Positions 8,968 to 19,670 of a stretch of 64,000 bases of DNA are shown here, piece by piece. The notes under the pieces were generated by a model. That model saw only the letters and a program-made list of their open reading frames with translations, did no database searches and had not been told where the DNA came from. This DNA is from DATAJX01 sp036261915. GTDB taxonomy: Bacteria; Pseudomonadota; Alphaproteobacteria; UBA2136; UBA6156. Made by a program: the position numbers and the translations under genes. Location: contig DATAJX010000002.1 in NCBI GenBank assembly GCA_036261915.1, forward strand, positions 124,001-188,000, given 5' to 3'. Each line of letters begins with the position of its first letter. The first letter of the stretch is position 1.

Positions 8968-11202
8968 ATGCCCAAAAAGCCCGCCCCGAAAGCCACCAAA
9001 AAAGCCAAGCCCGTTCAGGCTAAGCTCAAGGTTCCCGTACGCCGTAAAACGGCGGTGGTCGAAACCGCGGTGGCGCGGGCGGGCATCAAGGTGTCGGCGG
9101 TGCCGCCGCAGGCCACCGCCGCGCCCAAGCCTGCGGCCCCCACCGCACCGGCGGCCACCATTCCCGCGCTGCCCCCGGCGCCCGAAGGCTTCGTCAACGT
9201 CTTCGTCGACGGCGTGCTGCGCCACGCCAAAAAGGGCAGCACCATCATGCAGGCCTGCACCGATGCGGGAAAGGAGATCCCCCACTTCTGCTACCACGAC
9301 AGGCTGAGTATCGCGGGCAACTGCCGCATGTGCCTGGTCGAGATCGAGGGCATGCCCAAGCCGGTCGCCAGCTGCCACTGGCCGGTGGGCGAGGGCAACA
9401 AGATACGCACCGACAGCAAACTCACCATCGAAGCCCGCAAAGGCACCATGGAAATGCTGCTCATCAACCACCCGCTCGATTGCCCCATCTGCGACCAGGG
9501 CGGCGAATGCGACCTGCAAGACCAGGCCGTGGCCTACGGTGCCGACCGCAGCCACTACCACGAGTTCAAACGCGCGGTTGATGACAAAGACATCGGCGCC
9601 AAGATCAAAACGGTGATGACCCGCTGCATCCATTGCACGCGTTGCATCCGCTTCGCCACCGAGGTCGCGGGGGTCGAAGAATTCGGCGCCACCGGCCGGG
9701 GCGAGAACATGCAGGTCGGCACCTACGTCGAAGCCGCGCTGCAATCCGAACTGGCGGGCAACATGATCGACCTCTGCCCGGTCGGCGCGCTCACCAGCAA
9801 GCCCTACGCCTACACCGCCCGCCCATGGGAAGTGGTGAACACCGAGGCCATCGACATCCTCGACGGCGTCGGCAGCAACATATATGTCCAGCACCGCGCC
9901 GGGCAGGTCATGCGCCTGCTGCCGCGCGAGGCCGATGCGATTAACGAAGAATGGATGACCGACGCCGCGCGCTTCAGCTACGACGCGCTGCACACCAACC
10001 GCCTGGCCACGCCGCTGCACAATGGCAAGGCCATCGGCTGGCCCGAAGCCTTCAAGCTGCTGGTGCCCGAACTCAACGGCGCCAGGGTCGCGGGCCTCAT
10101 CGGCAACCTGCAGGGCGCCGAAGACGCCTACGCCATGCGCGAATTCTTCACCAACGTGCTCGGCAGCAAAGCCTACGCCGGCACTCCCGCCAACTGGAAT
10201 CTCACCGATGCCGCCCTGCTGCGCGGCTATACGCCGTTCAAGCAGTTCGAGCAGGCCGACGCCGTGCTCCTCATCGGCGCCAACCCCAAACTTGAAAGCC
10301 CACTGCTCAATGCCCGCCTGCGCAAGCTGGCCAAAAAGCGTATCCCCATCACCCTTATCGGCGCGCCCGCCGACCTTACCTATAAGGTGCAAAACGCAAA
10401 CCTTGAGTCGCTGTTCGACACCAAAACAAACCCGCTGGCCAACGCCCAGCGCCCGCTGGTCATCCTCGGCGCCGCCGTGCAGCAACATCTGCAAGCCCAA
10501 CACATCGCCGAGGCCGCTTTTGCCGCCGCGCAACGCCCCAACTGGAACGGCTACAACTTCCTCACCCCCACCGGTGGCACACTGGCTCCGTTGGCATTGG
10601 GCTTTGGTAACGCCGACAGCATCCTCTCCAAACTCGATAAAACCGACGTGCTGTTCATCCATGGCGACCGCGACGATGTTACGCCGGCGCAACTCAAAAA
10701 GTTCAAAGGCACCAGCATCTACCTCGGCACGCACAGCACGCCGCTGGCGCAGGCCTGCACGCTGCAACTGCCCACCGCCGCGTGGGCCGAAAAGAGCTTC
10801 ACCAGCCTCAACATGCAAGGCACCGCGCAAACCAGCAACCAGGCCGTCACCCCGCCGCACAACGCGAAAGAAGACTGGAAGATCTACCGCGCCCTGTCCG
10901 AACAGCTCGGCAAAACCCTGCCGTTCGATACGCTGACCCAGCTGCGCAGCGCCATGAAACTGGAATTGCCCACCCACAAAGCCGCCAAGGTGGCCAGGCC
11001 TGCCAAACTCGCGCCGCTGGCCGCCGTGCAGTTCCCGTACTACCTGCAAAATGCCTACCTGCGCCAAAGCCCTACCATGCATGCGTGCCAGGCCGAGCAG
11101 GGCACGGCTAAAATTTCACCGTCGCCGCGCGCACCCGTCACCGGCATGGGTCCTCAAAAACCCAAAAGCCAACCCGCCGCCAATCAAAAGGGGATGATGT
11201 AA
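8968..11202 (+). CDS. nuoG: NADH-quinone oxidoreductase subunit G, with basic N-terminal extension
   Basis: 744 aa, the 75-kDa iron-sulfur subunit. The conserved part starts near residue 74 (FVNVFVDG). The [2Fe-2S] motif (CYHDRLSIAGNCRMC), the His-containing N5 region and the N4 motif (CIHCTRCIRF) are visible, followed by the molybdopterin-oxidoreductase-like domain. The first roughly 70 residues are a Lys/Ala/Pro-rich extension not usual in NuoG. No ATG or convincing RBS lies between the extension and the conserved start, so the long form is preferred. The next gene starts with a one-base overlap. Confidence 0.95.
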   Translation: MPKKPAPKATKKAKPVQAKLKVPVRRKTAVVETAVARAGIKVSAVPPQATAAPKPAAPTAPAATIPALPPAPEGFVNVFVDGVLRHAKKGSTIMQACTDAGKEIPHFCYHDRLSIAGNCRMCLVEIEGMPKPVASCHWPVGEGNKIRTDSKLTIEARKGTMEMLLINHPLDCPICDQGGECDLQDQAVAYGADRSHYHEFKRAVDDKDIGAKIKTVMTRCIHCTRCIRFATEVAGVEEFGATGRGENMQVGTYVEAALQSELAGNMIDLCPVGALTSKPYAYTARPWEVVNTEAIDILDGVGSNIYVQHRAGQVMRLLPREADAINEEWMTDAARFSYDALHTNRLATPLHNGKAIGWPEAFKLLVPELNGARVAGLIGNLQGAEDAYAMREFFTNVLGSKAYAGTPANWNLTDAALLRGYTPFKQFEQADAVLLIGANPKLESPLLNARLRKLAKKRIPITLIGAPADLTYKVQNANLESLFDTKTNPLANAQRPLVILGAAVQQHLQAQHIAEAAFAAAQRPNWNGYNFLTPTGGTLAPLALGFGNADSILSKLDKTDVLFIHGDRDDVTPAQLKKFKGTSIYLGTHSTPLAQACTLQLPTAAWAEKSFTSLNMQGTAQTSNQAVTPPHNAKEDWKIYRALSEQLGKTLPFDTLTQLRSAMKLELPTHKAAKVARPAKLAPLAAVQFPYYLQNAYLRQSPTMHACQAEQGTAKISPSPRAPVTGMGPQKPKSQPAANQKGMM

Positions 11203-11573
11203 TGCCCAAGCTTCTCATGATGGCCGCCCTGGCGGTGTCCTCCACCTCGCTGCTCGATACGCCCAGCACAGCTAACTGCAAACGCGTCGGCTGCAACGGC
11301 GAGCAATGCGTCAGCGCCGCCAGCAGCATCCCTCTCAAAACCGGGCTTGAATGCACGCCCACCGCGCAAAGCATCTGCTACCAGTACAGCACCTGCGCCA
11401 GCACCGGCGTGGGCACCTGCGGCTGGCAGGCGAACGATACCTTCAACAAGTGCCTCAAAATGGCAGGCGAGGGCACCATCGATAAGATCCCCTCGGCCCA
11501 AATCGATCCTTCCGTCACCAGCAAACCCGCCCCGGCATTCGATTACAACAAGGTAGGGCAAACGGTTAAATAA
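11202..11573 (+). CDS. Exported eight-cysteine protein between nuoG and nuoH
   Basis: 123 aa. A short signal-like N-terminus (MPKLLMMAALAVSSTS) precedes a mature part with exactly eight cysteines in NCKRVGC, GEQC, LEC, ICYQYSTC, TCGW and KCL. This spacing is like the small eight-cysteine-cluster domain seen in scattered bacterial exported proteins, which should be held by four disulfides. Function is unknown. The start overlaps the nuoG stop by one base and nuoH starts one base after its stop, so it is translationally locked to Complex I synthesis. Confidence 0.78.
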   Translation: MPKLLMMAALAVSSTSLLDTPSTANCKRVGCNGEQCVSAASSIPLKTGLECTPTAQSICYQYSTCASTGVGTCGWQANDTFNKCLKMAGEGTIDKIPSAQIDPSVTSKPAPAFDYNKVGQTVK

Positions 11574-11574
11574 C

Positions 11575-12618
11575 ATGGCGCCCCCCTTCGTGCCCGATCT
11601 CTCGCACCTCTTCGCGCTGGCCACCGCGGCCAACATCTGGTGGCTGGTCACCACCATCGGCTACATCCTGCTCATCGCCGCGCCGGTCATCGGCGGCATG
11701 GCCTACCTCACGTGGGCCGAACGCAAGGTGCTGGGCTGGATGCACCTACGCCATGGCCCCATGTACGTCGGCCCGTTCGGCCTCGGCCAACCCATCGCCG
11801 ACGGCATCAAGGCCATGTTCAAAGAGGTCATCCTGCCCGAAAAGAGCAGCAAGCTGGTGTTCCTCATCGCGCCCGCGTTCATCTTCATTCCGGCACTGCT
11901 CACGTGGGCGGTCATCCCGTTCAACGCGGGTTGGGTGCTGGCCAACGTCAACCTCGGCGTCCTCTACCTGCTGGCGGTCGGCAGCCTCGGCGTCTACGGC
12001 GTGCTCATGGCAGGCTGGTCTTCCAACAGCAAATACCCGTTCCTCGGCGCGGTGCGTTCCGGCGCGCAAATGGTGTCCTACGAAGTTTCCATGGGCCTCA
12101 TCATCCTCTCGGTCATCCTGCTGTCCGGCAGCATGAACCTCTCCAAGATCGTCGAAGCCCAGCGCCATGTATGGTTCTTCATCCCGGCGTTCCCGGCCTT
12201 CATCATGTTCGTCATTTCCATATTGGCCGAAACCAACCGCCACCCGTTCGACCTGCCCGAAGCCGAAGCCGAACTGGTCGCGGGCTACAACTCCGAATAT
12301 TCCTCCATGCCCTTCGCCATGTTCTTCCTGGGCGAATACATGAACATGATTTTAATGAGCGCCTTCACCACCATCCTGTTCCTGGGCGGGTGGCTGCCGC
12401 CGCTCAATATCGCGCCGTTCACCTGGGTGCCGGGCGTGCTGTGGTTCGCGCTCAAGGTCTGCGCCATCCTGTTCTTCATGATCTGGGTGCGCGGCACGCT
12501 GCCCCGCTACCGGTACGATCAACTCATGCGCCTGGGCTGGAAAATATTCCTGCCGGGCAGCCTGCTGTGGCTTGTGCTTACCGCGCTGGCTGTTAAGTTG
12601 TGGGGCAACCTCTCATGA
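11575..12618 (+). CDS. nuoH: NADH-quinone oxidoreductase subunit H
   Basis: 347 aa, an eight-helix membrane subunit that shapes the quinone channel. Family signatures are present: WAERKVLGWMHLRHGP near residue 45, the SYEVSMGL helix, and the acidic loop NRHPFDLPEAEAELVAGYN. The stop overlaps the nuoI start by four bases (ATGA). Confidence 0.97.
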   Translation: MAPPFVPDLSHLFALATAANIWWLVTTIGYILLIAAPVIGGMAYLTWAERKVLGWMHLRHGPMYVGPFGLGQPIADGIKAMFKEVILPEKSSKLVFLIAPAFIFIPALLTWAVIPFNAGWVLANVNLGVLYLLAVGSLGVYGVLMAGWSSNSKYPFLGAVRSGAQMVSYEVSMGLIILSVILLSGSMNLSKIVEAQRHVWFFIPAFPAFIMFVISILAETNRHPFDLPEAEAELVAGYNSEYSSMPFAMFFLGEYMNMILMSAFTTILFLGGWLPPLNIAPFTWVPGVLWFALKVCAILFFMIWVRGTLPRYRYDQLMRLGWKIFLPGSLLWLVLTALAVKLWGNLS

Positions 12619-13100
12619 ACATTTTAAACACCCTCAAAGCCTTCCTGCTGCTCGACATGATCCAGGGCTTCTCCATCACGTTCGCCAACATGTTCCGCAA
12701 AAAGTTCACCACGCTCTATCCGTTCGAGGCCACGCCCATTTCGCCCCGCATGCGCGGCGAGCACGCCCTGCGCCGCTACCCGAATGGCGAAGAACGCTGT
12801 ATCGCCTGCAAGCTGTGCGAAGCCGTGTGCCCGGCGCAGGCCATCACCATCGAGGCCGAACCCCGCGCCGACGGCTCCCGCCGCACCACGCGGTACGATA
12901 TCGACATGGTCAAATGCATCTACTGCGGCCTGTGCGAAGAGGCCTGCCCGGTCGACGCGATCGTCGAAGGCCCCAACATGGATTTCGCCGCCGAAGACCG
13001 CAAAACCCTCGTCTACAACAAGGCGCGCCTGCTCGAAAACGGCGACAAGCTCGAACCCACGCTGGCCGAGCGCCTCAAACGCGATGCCCCCTACAGGTAA
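12615..13100 (+). CDS. nuoI: NADH-quinone oxidoreductase subunit I
   Basis: 161 aa, the ferredoxin-like subunit with two [4Fe-4S] clusters (N6a, N6b). Ligands are CIACKLCEAVCPAQA and CIYCGLCEEACPVDA. The ATG at 12615, overlapping the nuoH stop as ATGA, gives the usual family length; an in-frame ATG at 12600 is rejected for that reason. A nucleotide pyrophosphohydrolase gene follows after 7 bases. Confidence 0.96.
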   Translation: MNILNTLKAFLLLDMIQGFSITFANMFRKKFTTLYPFEATPISPRMRGEHALRRYPNGEERCIACKLCEAVCPAQAITIEAEPRADGSRRTTRYDIDMVKCIYCGLCEEACPVDAIVEGPNMDFAAEDRKTLVYNKARLLENGDKLEPTLAERLKRDAPYR

Positions 13101-13107
13101 TGGCGCA

Positions 13108-13479
13108 ATGAGCAAAACCAATTTCCACCACGTGCGCGATTTCCATGCCCGGTTCGGCGTGGCGCCCAACGCCAACCTGCTCGACCAGCGCGAATCCTTC
13201 CTGCGCGAAGAAGCGGCCGAAACGTACGAGGCCATCGCCAACCTGCGCAACGCCCAAACGCCCGGGCAGCAAAAACAGGCCAAGGCCCACCTGCTGAAAG
13301 AGCTGGTCGACGTGCTCTACGTCACCTACGGCTTCATCGACCTGCTGGGCCTCGACGCCGACAAGGCCTTCGCCGAAGTGCAACGCTCCAACATGAGCAA
13401 AACCCCCAACGCCGAACCCGGCGGCAAAGTGCAAAAAGGCCTCCACTACAGCCCCGCCAACATGGAGCAATTCGTCTGA
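13108..13479 (+). CDS. MazG/PRA-PH-like nucleotide pyrophosphohydrolase between nuoI and nuoJ
   Basis: 123 aa. The helical all-alpha NTP-pyrophosphatase pattern is clear: FLREEAAETYEAI supplies an E-E-x-x-E metal-binding motif (about residues 32-37) and KELVDVLYVTYGF the second E-x-x-D motif. These enzymes hydrolyse (d)NTPs or phosphoribosyl-ATP to release pyrophosphate; the substrate cannot be told from sequence. A house-cleaning enzyme is more likely than HisE because no his genes are near. Its stop overlaps the nuoJ start by one base. Confidence 0.82.
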   Translation: MSKTNFHHVRDFHARFGVAPNANLLDQRESFLREEAAETYEAIANLRNAQTPGQQKQAKAHLLKELVDVLYVTYGFIDLLGLDADKAFAEVQRSNMSKTPNAEPGGKVQKGLHYSPANMEQFV

Positions 13480-14141
13480 TGCTCCCCGACATCCTCTTTT
13501 ACCTGTTCGCCATCGGCCTGCTGCTCGGGGCAGGGGCGGTCATCACCGCGCGCAACCCCATGTACGGCGTGCTGGGCATGATCTTCTCCTTCATCAACGC
13601 CGCGGGCCTGTTCATGCTGTTCTATGCCGAGTTCCTCAGCCTGCTCATCGTCATGATCTACGTCGGCGCCATCGCGGTCATGTTCCTGTTCGTGCTCATG
13701 ACCATCGATATCGACTTCGTCAAACTGCGCGAAGGCTTCGCCCCCTACCTGCCGGCGGGCCTCATCGTGGCCGCCGCGCTGGCTGCCGAACTGCTGCTGG
13801 CCGCCAGCCTCGGCCTGTTCACCGGCGTGGGCACGCCCATCGCAGCGGCGGAAGGCGCCCCCACCAACATCGAGCAACTCGGCGCCGTGCTGTTCACCGA
13901 TTACGCCCTGCCGTTCCAGGCCGCGGGCATGGTGCTGCTCACCGCCATGGTCGGCGCCATCATCCTCACGCATCGCCGCCGGAAAGACGTCAAACGCCAG
14001 AACATCTCCATGCAGATCAACCGCACGGCGTCCGACAGCATGGCGCTCACCAAGCCCGTCAGCGGGCAGGGGGCCACACCGCTGTACTGGTCGCCCAAAC
14101 CGGTCGACAAGGTCGCCAGTAACGATGAGGACGACCAGTAA
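13479..14141 (+). CDS. nuoJ: NADH-quinone oxidoreductase subunit J
   Basis: 220 aa, five membrane helices. The signature NPMYGVLGMIFSFINAAGLF and the pi-bulge helix region VMIYVGAIAVMFLFVLM are present. The C-terminal tail after the last helix (about 50 residues, polar, ending NEDDQ) is longer than in E. coli. Overlaps by one base with both the preceding gene and nuoK. Confidence 0.95.
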   Translation: MLPDILFYLFAIGLLLGAGAVITARNPMYGVLGMIFSFINAAGLFMLFYAEFLSLLIVMIYVGAIAVMFLFVLMTIDIDFVKLREGFAPYLPAGLIVAAALAAELLLAASLGLFTGVGTPIAAAEGAPTNIEQLGAVLFTDYALPFQAAGMVLLTAMVGAIILTHRRRKDVKRQNISMQINRTASDSMALTKPVSGQGATPLYWSPKPVDKVASNDEDDQ

Positions 14142-14455
14142 TGTTCGCCACCGTCACCCTCACCACGGTCATCATGTTCACCAGCCTGCTGCTGGTGCTG
14201 GCGCTGGTGGGCATCGTGCTCAACCGCAAAAACGTCATCGTCATCCTCATGTGCCTCGAGCTGCTGCTGCTGGCCACCAACATCAACCTGGTCGCCACCA
14301 GCCATTTCCGGGCCGACCTCGGCGGGCAGATCCTCACCTTCTTCATCCTCACCGTGGCGGCGGCCGAACTGGCCATCGGCCTCGCCATCGTCACGCTCTT
14401 CTACCGCAACACCGGCGGCATCGAAGTCGACAAAGCCGACATGATGAAGGGCTAA
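14141..14455 (+). CDS. nuoK: NADH-quinone oxidoreductase subunit K
   Basis: 104 aa, three membrane helices of the proton-translocating arm. The conserved glutamates lie in VILMCLELLLLATN and TVAAAELAIGLAIV, with the C-terminal ID-like motif. Start shares one base with the nuoJ stop; the following pyrophosphatase-like gene starts two bases after its stop. Confidence 0.96.
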   Translation: MFATVTLTTVIMFTSLLLVLALVGIVLNRKNVIVILMCLELLLLATNINLVATSHFRADLGGQILTFFILTVAAAELAIGLAIVTLFYRNTGGIEVDKADMMKG

Positions 14456-14457
14456 CC

Positions 14458-14796
14458 ATGAACGCACGTGATTATATAGGCAAAATGGTGAACGTAGAAA
14501 TGGACCGCCCTCTCGGCAGCGTTCATCCTAAACACACCCACATTATTTACGGTGTGAATTACGGGTTCATTCCCAACACCACGTCGGGCGATGGCGAAGA
14601 GCTTGATGCCTACGTGCTGGGTGTGAACGAACCCCTGCAAACATTTAAAGGCGAGTGTGTCGCCGTTATCCACCGTACCGCCGAAAACGATGATAAGCTT
14701 GTGGTCGTTCCCCAGGGCCAAAGCATTACCGATGAACAAATCCGCACACAAACGCATTTCCAAGAACAATATTTCGAATCGGAAATCTGGCGCTAA
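14458..14796 (+). CDS. Inorganic-pyrophosphatase-like protein between nuoK and nuoL
   Basis: 112 aa. It resembles the short inorganic pyrophosphatase family: YGVNYGFIPNT, GDGEELDAYVLGV and the tail FQEQYFESEIWR. Family I pyrophosphatases use acidic residues of the D-G-x-x-x-D-A-Y type to bind metal and PPi; here DGEELDAYV fits. At 112 residues it is shorter than the bacterial soluble PPase (about 175). It may hydrolyse PPi or a related phosphate compound. Its codons are more A/T-rich than the flanking nuo genes (for example GAT, AAA and ATT are common), a hint of later insertion. nuoL starts with a one-base overlap. Confidence 0.8.
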   Translation: MNARDYIGKMVNVEMDRPLGSVHPKHTHIIYGVNYGFIPNTTSGDGEELDAYVLGVNEPLQTFKGECVAVIHRTAENDDKLVVVPQGQSITDEQIRTQTHFQEQYFESEIWR

Positions 14797-16672
14797 TGCA
14801 AACCCTCGCCACCCTCACCATATTACTACCCGGCCTCGGCGCGCTGGTAGCCGCGCTACTCGCCTACACCATGAAGGGCAAAGCCGCCGACCTCACCGCG
14901 CAAACCCTCACTACTGCTGCAGTCATTGCCGCGGCCATCGGCTCATGGGTGCTGTTCTTTAATGTAGGCAGCACAACGCCGGCCTTCAGCATCAACTGGT
15001 TCGACTGGATGACCGTCGCCAACTGGCAGGTGTCGTTCGGCGCGCTGGTCGACAGGCTCACCACCACCATGCTCATCGTGGTCACCACGGTGTCGGCCTG
15101 CGTGCACGTCTACAGCTGGGGCTATATGGAAGAAGATCCTTCCAAACGCCGCTTCTTCATCTACCTGTCGGTGTTCACCTTCGCCATGCTCATGCTGGTG
15201 TCGGCCACCAACCTCGTGCAAATGTTCCTGGGCTGGGAAGGTGTCGGCGTCTGCTCCTACCTGCTCATCGGTTTCTGGCACCAAAAGGAATCGGCCAACG
15301 CCGCCGCCATGAAAGCCTTTATCGTCAACCGCGTGGCCGACGTCGCCATGCTGCTCGGCATGTTCATGGTGCTGCAAACCTTCGGCAGCCTCACCTATGC
15401 CGACATCCTACCCCGTGCCGCCGACATGGTGTCCGAACACCAGAACGCCCTCAACCTGATGGCCCTGTTCATCTTCATCGGCGCCATGGGTAAAAGCGCG
15501 CAGTTCGGCCTGCACACCTGGCTGCCCGACGCCATGGAAGGCCCCACGCCGGTCAGCGCACTCATCCACGCCGCCACCATGGTCACCGCCGGGGTGTTCC
15601 TGCTCTGCCGCCTGTCGCCCCTCTATATCGAAGTGCCCGACGTATTGAACATCGTCGCCATCGTCGGCGCGCTCACCGCCATCTTCGCCGCCACGGTGGG
15701 CCTTACGCAGCGCGACATCAAACGGGTCATCGCCTACTCCACCTGTTCGCAACTGGGCTACATGTTCTTCGCCATCGGCGTGGGTGCGCCCGCCGCCGCG
15801 ATGTTCCACCTCACCACGCATGCGTTCTTCAAGGCGCTGCTGTTCCTCGGCGCTGGCTCGGTCATCCACGGCATGCACCACGAACAGGATCTGTTCCGCA
15901 TGGGCGGCCTGCGCAAGGCACTGCCGGTCACCTACGGCCTCATGTGGGCGGGCAGCCTCGCGCTGGCAGGCATCCCGCCGTTCGCAGGCTTCTTCAGCAA
16001 AGACCTCATCATCGAATCCGCCTTCGCCCACGGCAGCTACGGCATCTGGGCCATCGGCGTGCTGGCGGCGTTCCTCACCGCGTTCTATTCCTTCCGCGTG
16101 CTGTTCCGTGCGTTCGATGGCCCGGCCCACCACCATCACCATGCGCACGAATCCCCCGCCAGCATGCTCATCCCCATGCTGCCGCTGGGCCTCGGCGCGG
16201 TCGGGGCAGGGTGGCTGCTTTCCAGCATGGGCCACGCCGAGTGGTGGCAGGGCGCCATCAAAATGGCCGAACACGCCGAAGATCACATCCCCTTCCTCGC
16301 GCTGCACGCACCGCTCATCCTTGCGCCGCTGGGCATCGCGCTGGCGTACTATTTCTTCGTGCTGCACCAGTCCAAGGCCAAAACCGCCGCCCAGATGTTC
16401 GATATCCCCTACGCCATCAGTTTCAACAAATGGTATGTCGATGAGTTGTACAACGCCACGGTGGTCAAACCCACCGGCGCCATCAGCCGCTTCGCCGCCA
16501 CGTGGCTCGATAAACGCGGCATCGATTTCATCGTCAACCAAACCGCCAAAACCGCGCTCGATTTCGGCCGCTTCCTACGCCCATCGCAAACCGGCTACGT
16601 CTACCACTACGCCTTCGCCATGATGCTCGGCCTCGTTATCGGTTTAGGCTGGCTGCTCTGGAGGAGCATGTA

Positions 16673-16673
<1 letters not shown>
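14796..16673 (+). CDS. nuoL: NADH-quinone oxidoreductase subunit L
   Basis: 625 aa, the distal antiporter-like proton-pumping subunit with a long lateral helix at the C-terminus. Family blocks include the conserved Glu in FLGWEGVGVCSYLLIGFW, the Lys in TWLPDAMEGPTPVSALIHAA, and the His-rich loop (HHHHHAH) after the core. The start overlaps the preceding stop by one base and the stop overlaps nuoM by one base. Confidence 0.97.
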
Positions 16674-18259
<1,586 letters not shown>

Positions 18260-18260
18260 A

Positions 18261-19670
18261 ATGCCCGCCGACCTCATCCTCGCTGCACCGCTCTGCATCC
18301 TCGCCGCCAGTATCCTGGTGCTGCTGCTGGTCGGCGCGTTCACCAATAATGCGAAGATGGTCAGCGGCCTCACCGCCATCGCTTTCGTGGCCAGCGCGCT
18401 GCCGTGGCTCTCCCATCCGCAATCCGGCGCGGTGTTCGTCACCCAGTCGGGCGCGCTGCTCAGCCTCAGTCCGTTCAGCATCCTCGCCAGCCTGCTCACG
18501 CTGGGCGTGGCGCTGCTCAGCCTGCCGTTGGCATCGCCATTCTTCGTGCCCGCCCGTGCCCATAAGCCCGAATACTACGTCCTGCTCGCGCTCTGCACCC
18601 TCGGCGCGCTCATCCTCATCAACAGCAGCCACTTCGTGTCGTTCTACCTGGGGCTCGAACTGATGAGCTTCCCGCTCTACATCCTCGCGGCCTTTTTGCG
18701 GAAAGACCCCCACAGCTCCGAAGCCGGCCTCAAGTACTTCGTGCTCGGCTCGCTGGCCTCGGGCCTGATGCTCTACGGCATCTCGCTGCTCTACGCGCAA
18801 ACCGGTCATCTCGGTTTTGCAGGTATCGCCACGGCGCTTGCTTATAATCCTCTCGTCCTCGTCGCCATGGCGCTGACGCTGGTGGGCCTCATCTTCAAAC
18901 TCAGCACCGTGCCATTCCATATGTGGACACCCGACGTCTACCAGGGCAGCCCGCTGCCGGTCACGGCGGTCATGGCCTCGCTGCCTAAACTCGCCGCAAC
19001 GGTGGCGCTGGTGCGCCTGCTGGCCGGGCCGTTCGCGGCACTGGCCACCACGTGGCAGCCGGCACTGGCTGTGCTGGCCGCGCTGGGCATGCTGGCGGGC
19101 AGCACGTTGGCCATCCTGCAAACCGACCTCAAACGCCTGCTGGCCTGGTCCACCATCGCGCAAGTGGGCTTCCTGCTCACCGGCGTGGTCGCCGCCAGTA
19201 GTGCAGGCGCGCACGGCGCCCTGTTCTATGTCGCCGTCTACGGCCTCACCATGCTCGGCACCTTCGCCGCGCTGCTGGCCGGCGGCGCCACCACCACAAC
19301 CCAGTTAAAGGGCCTCGCGCAAAACCGCCCGTACCTCGCCATCGCCCTCATGGTCTACCTGTTCTCGCTGGCGGGCATCCCGCCGCTGGCTGGGTTCTTC
19401 GCCAAGTTCACGGTGTTCGCCGCCGCCGTGGCCGCGGGCTATACCTGGCTGGCCATCGTGGCCGTCATCTGCTCGGCCGTCGCCGCGTTCTACTCGCTGT
19501 GGCTCATCAAGCTGATGTACTTCGACGCGCCCGAACACATCCTGCACGGCGCCCCCTCCAAAGCGCTGTTCGCCTACAGCTTGCTGCTGGCCGCCGCCTT
19601 GGTGGTGCTGGGCATTTTCCCCAACCTCATCGCCAACCTCACCTTCGCCGCCGCCACCGCCATCTTCTAA
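18261..19670 (+). CDS. nuoN: NADH-quinone oxidoreductase subunit N
   Basis: 469 aa antiporter-like membrane subunit. Blocks seen: FYLGLELMSFPLYILAAF, the Lys/His region FHMWTPDVYQGSPLPVTAVM and AGIPPLAGFFAKF. The ATG at 18261 comes just after the nuoM stop and gives the family length; a longer in-frame start at 18150 lies inside nuoM and is rejected. It is the last Complex I gene; birA begins on the next base after its stop. Confidence 0.96.
   Translation: MPADLILAAPLCILAASILVLLLVGAFTNNAKMVSGLTAIAFVASALPWLSHPQSGAVFVTQSGALLSLSPFSILASLLTLGVALLSLPLASPFFVPARAHKPEYYVLLALCTLGALILINSSHFVSFYLGLELMSFPLYILAAFLRKDPHSSEAGLKYFVLGSLASGLMLYGISLLYAQTGHLGFAGIATALAYNPLVLVAMALTLVGLIFKLSTVPFHMWTPDVYQGSPLPVTAVMASLPKLAATVALVRLLAGPFAALATTWQPALAVLAALGMLAGSTLAILQTDLKRLLAWSTIAQVGFLLTGVVAASSAGAHGALFYVAVYGLTMLGTFAALLAGGATTTTQLKGLAQNRPYLAIALMVYLFSLAGIPPLAGFFAKFTVFAAAVAAGYTWLAIVAVICSAVAAFYSLWLIKLMYFDAPEHILHGAPSKALFAYSLLLAAALVVLGIFPNLIANLTFAAATAIF

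Noticed and set aside
8368..11082. Very long open frame antisense to DUF805/nuoG (about 900 codons)
   Set aside because: A shadow of C-ending codon use in a GC-rich gene; the sense strand encodes clear NuoG motifs, and the antisense protein is His/Gly/Arg-rich with no family likeness.
14664..14674. DnaA-box-like TTATCCACC
   Set aside because: Single site inside a coding region, not clustered; chance match.
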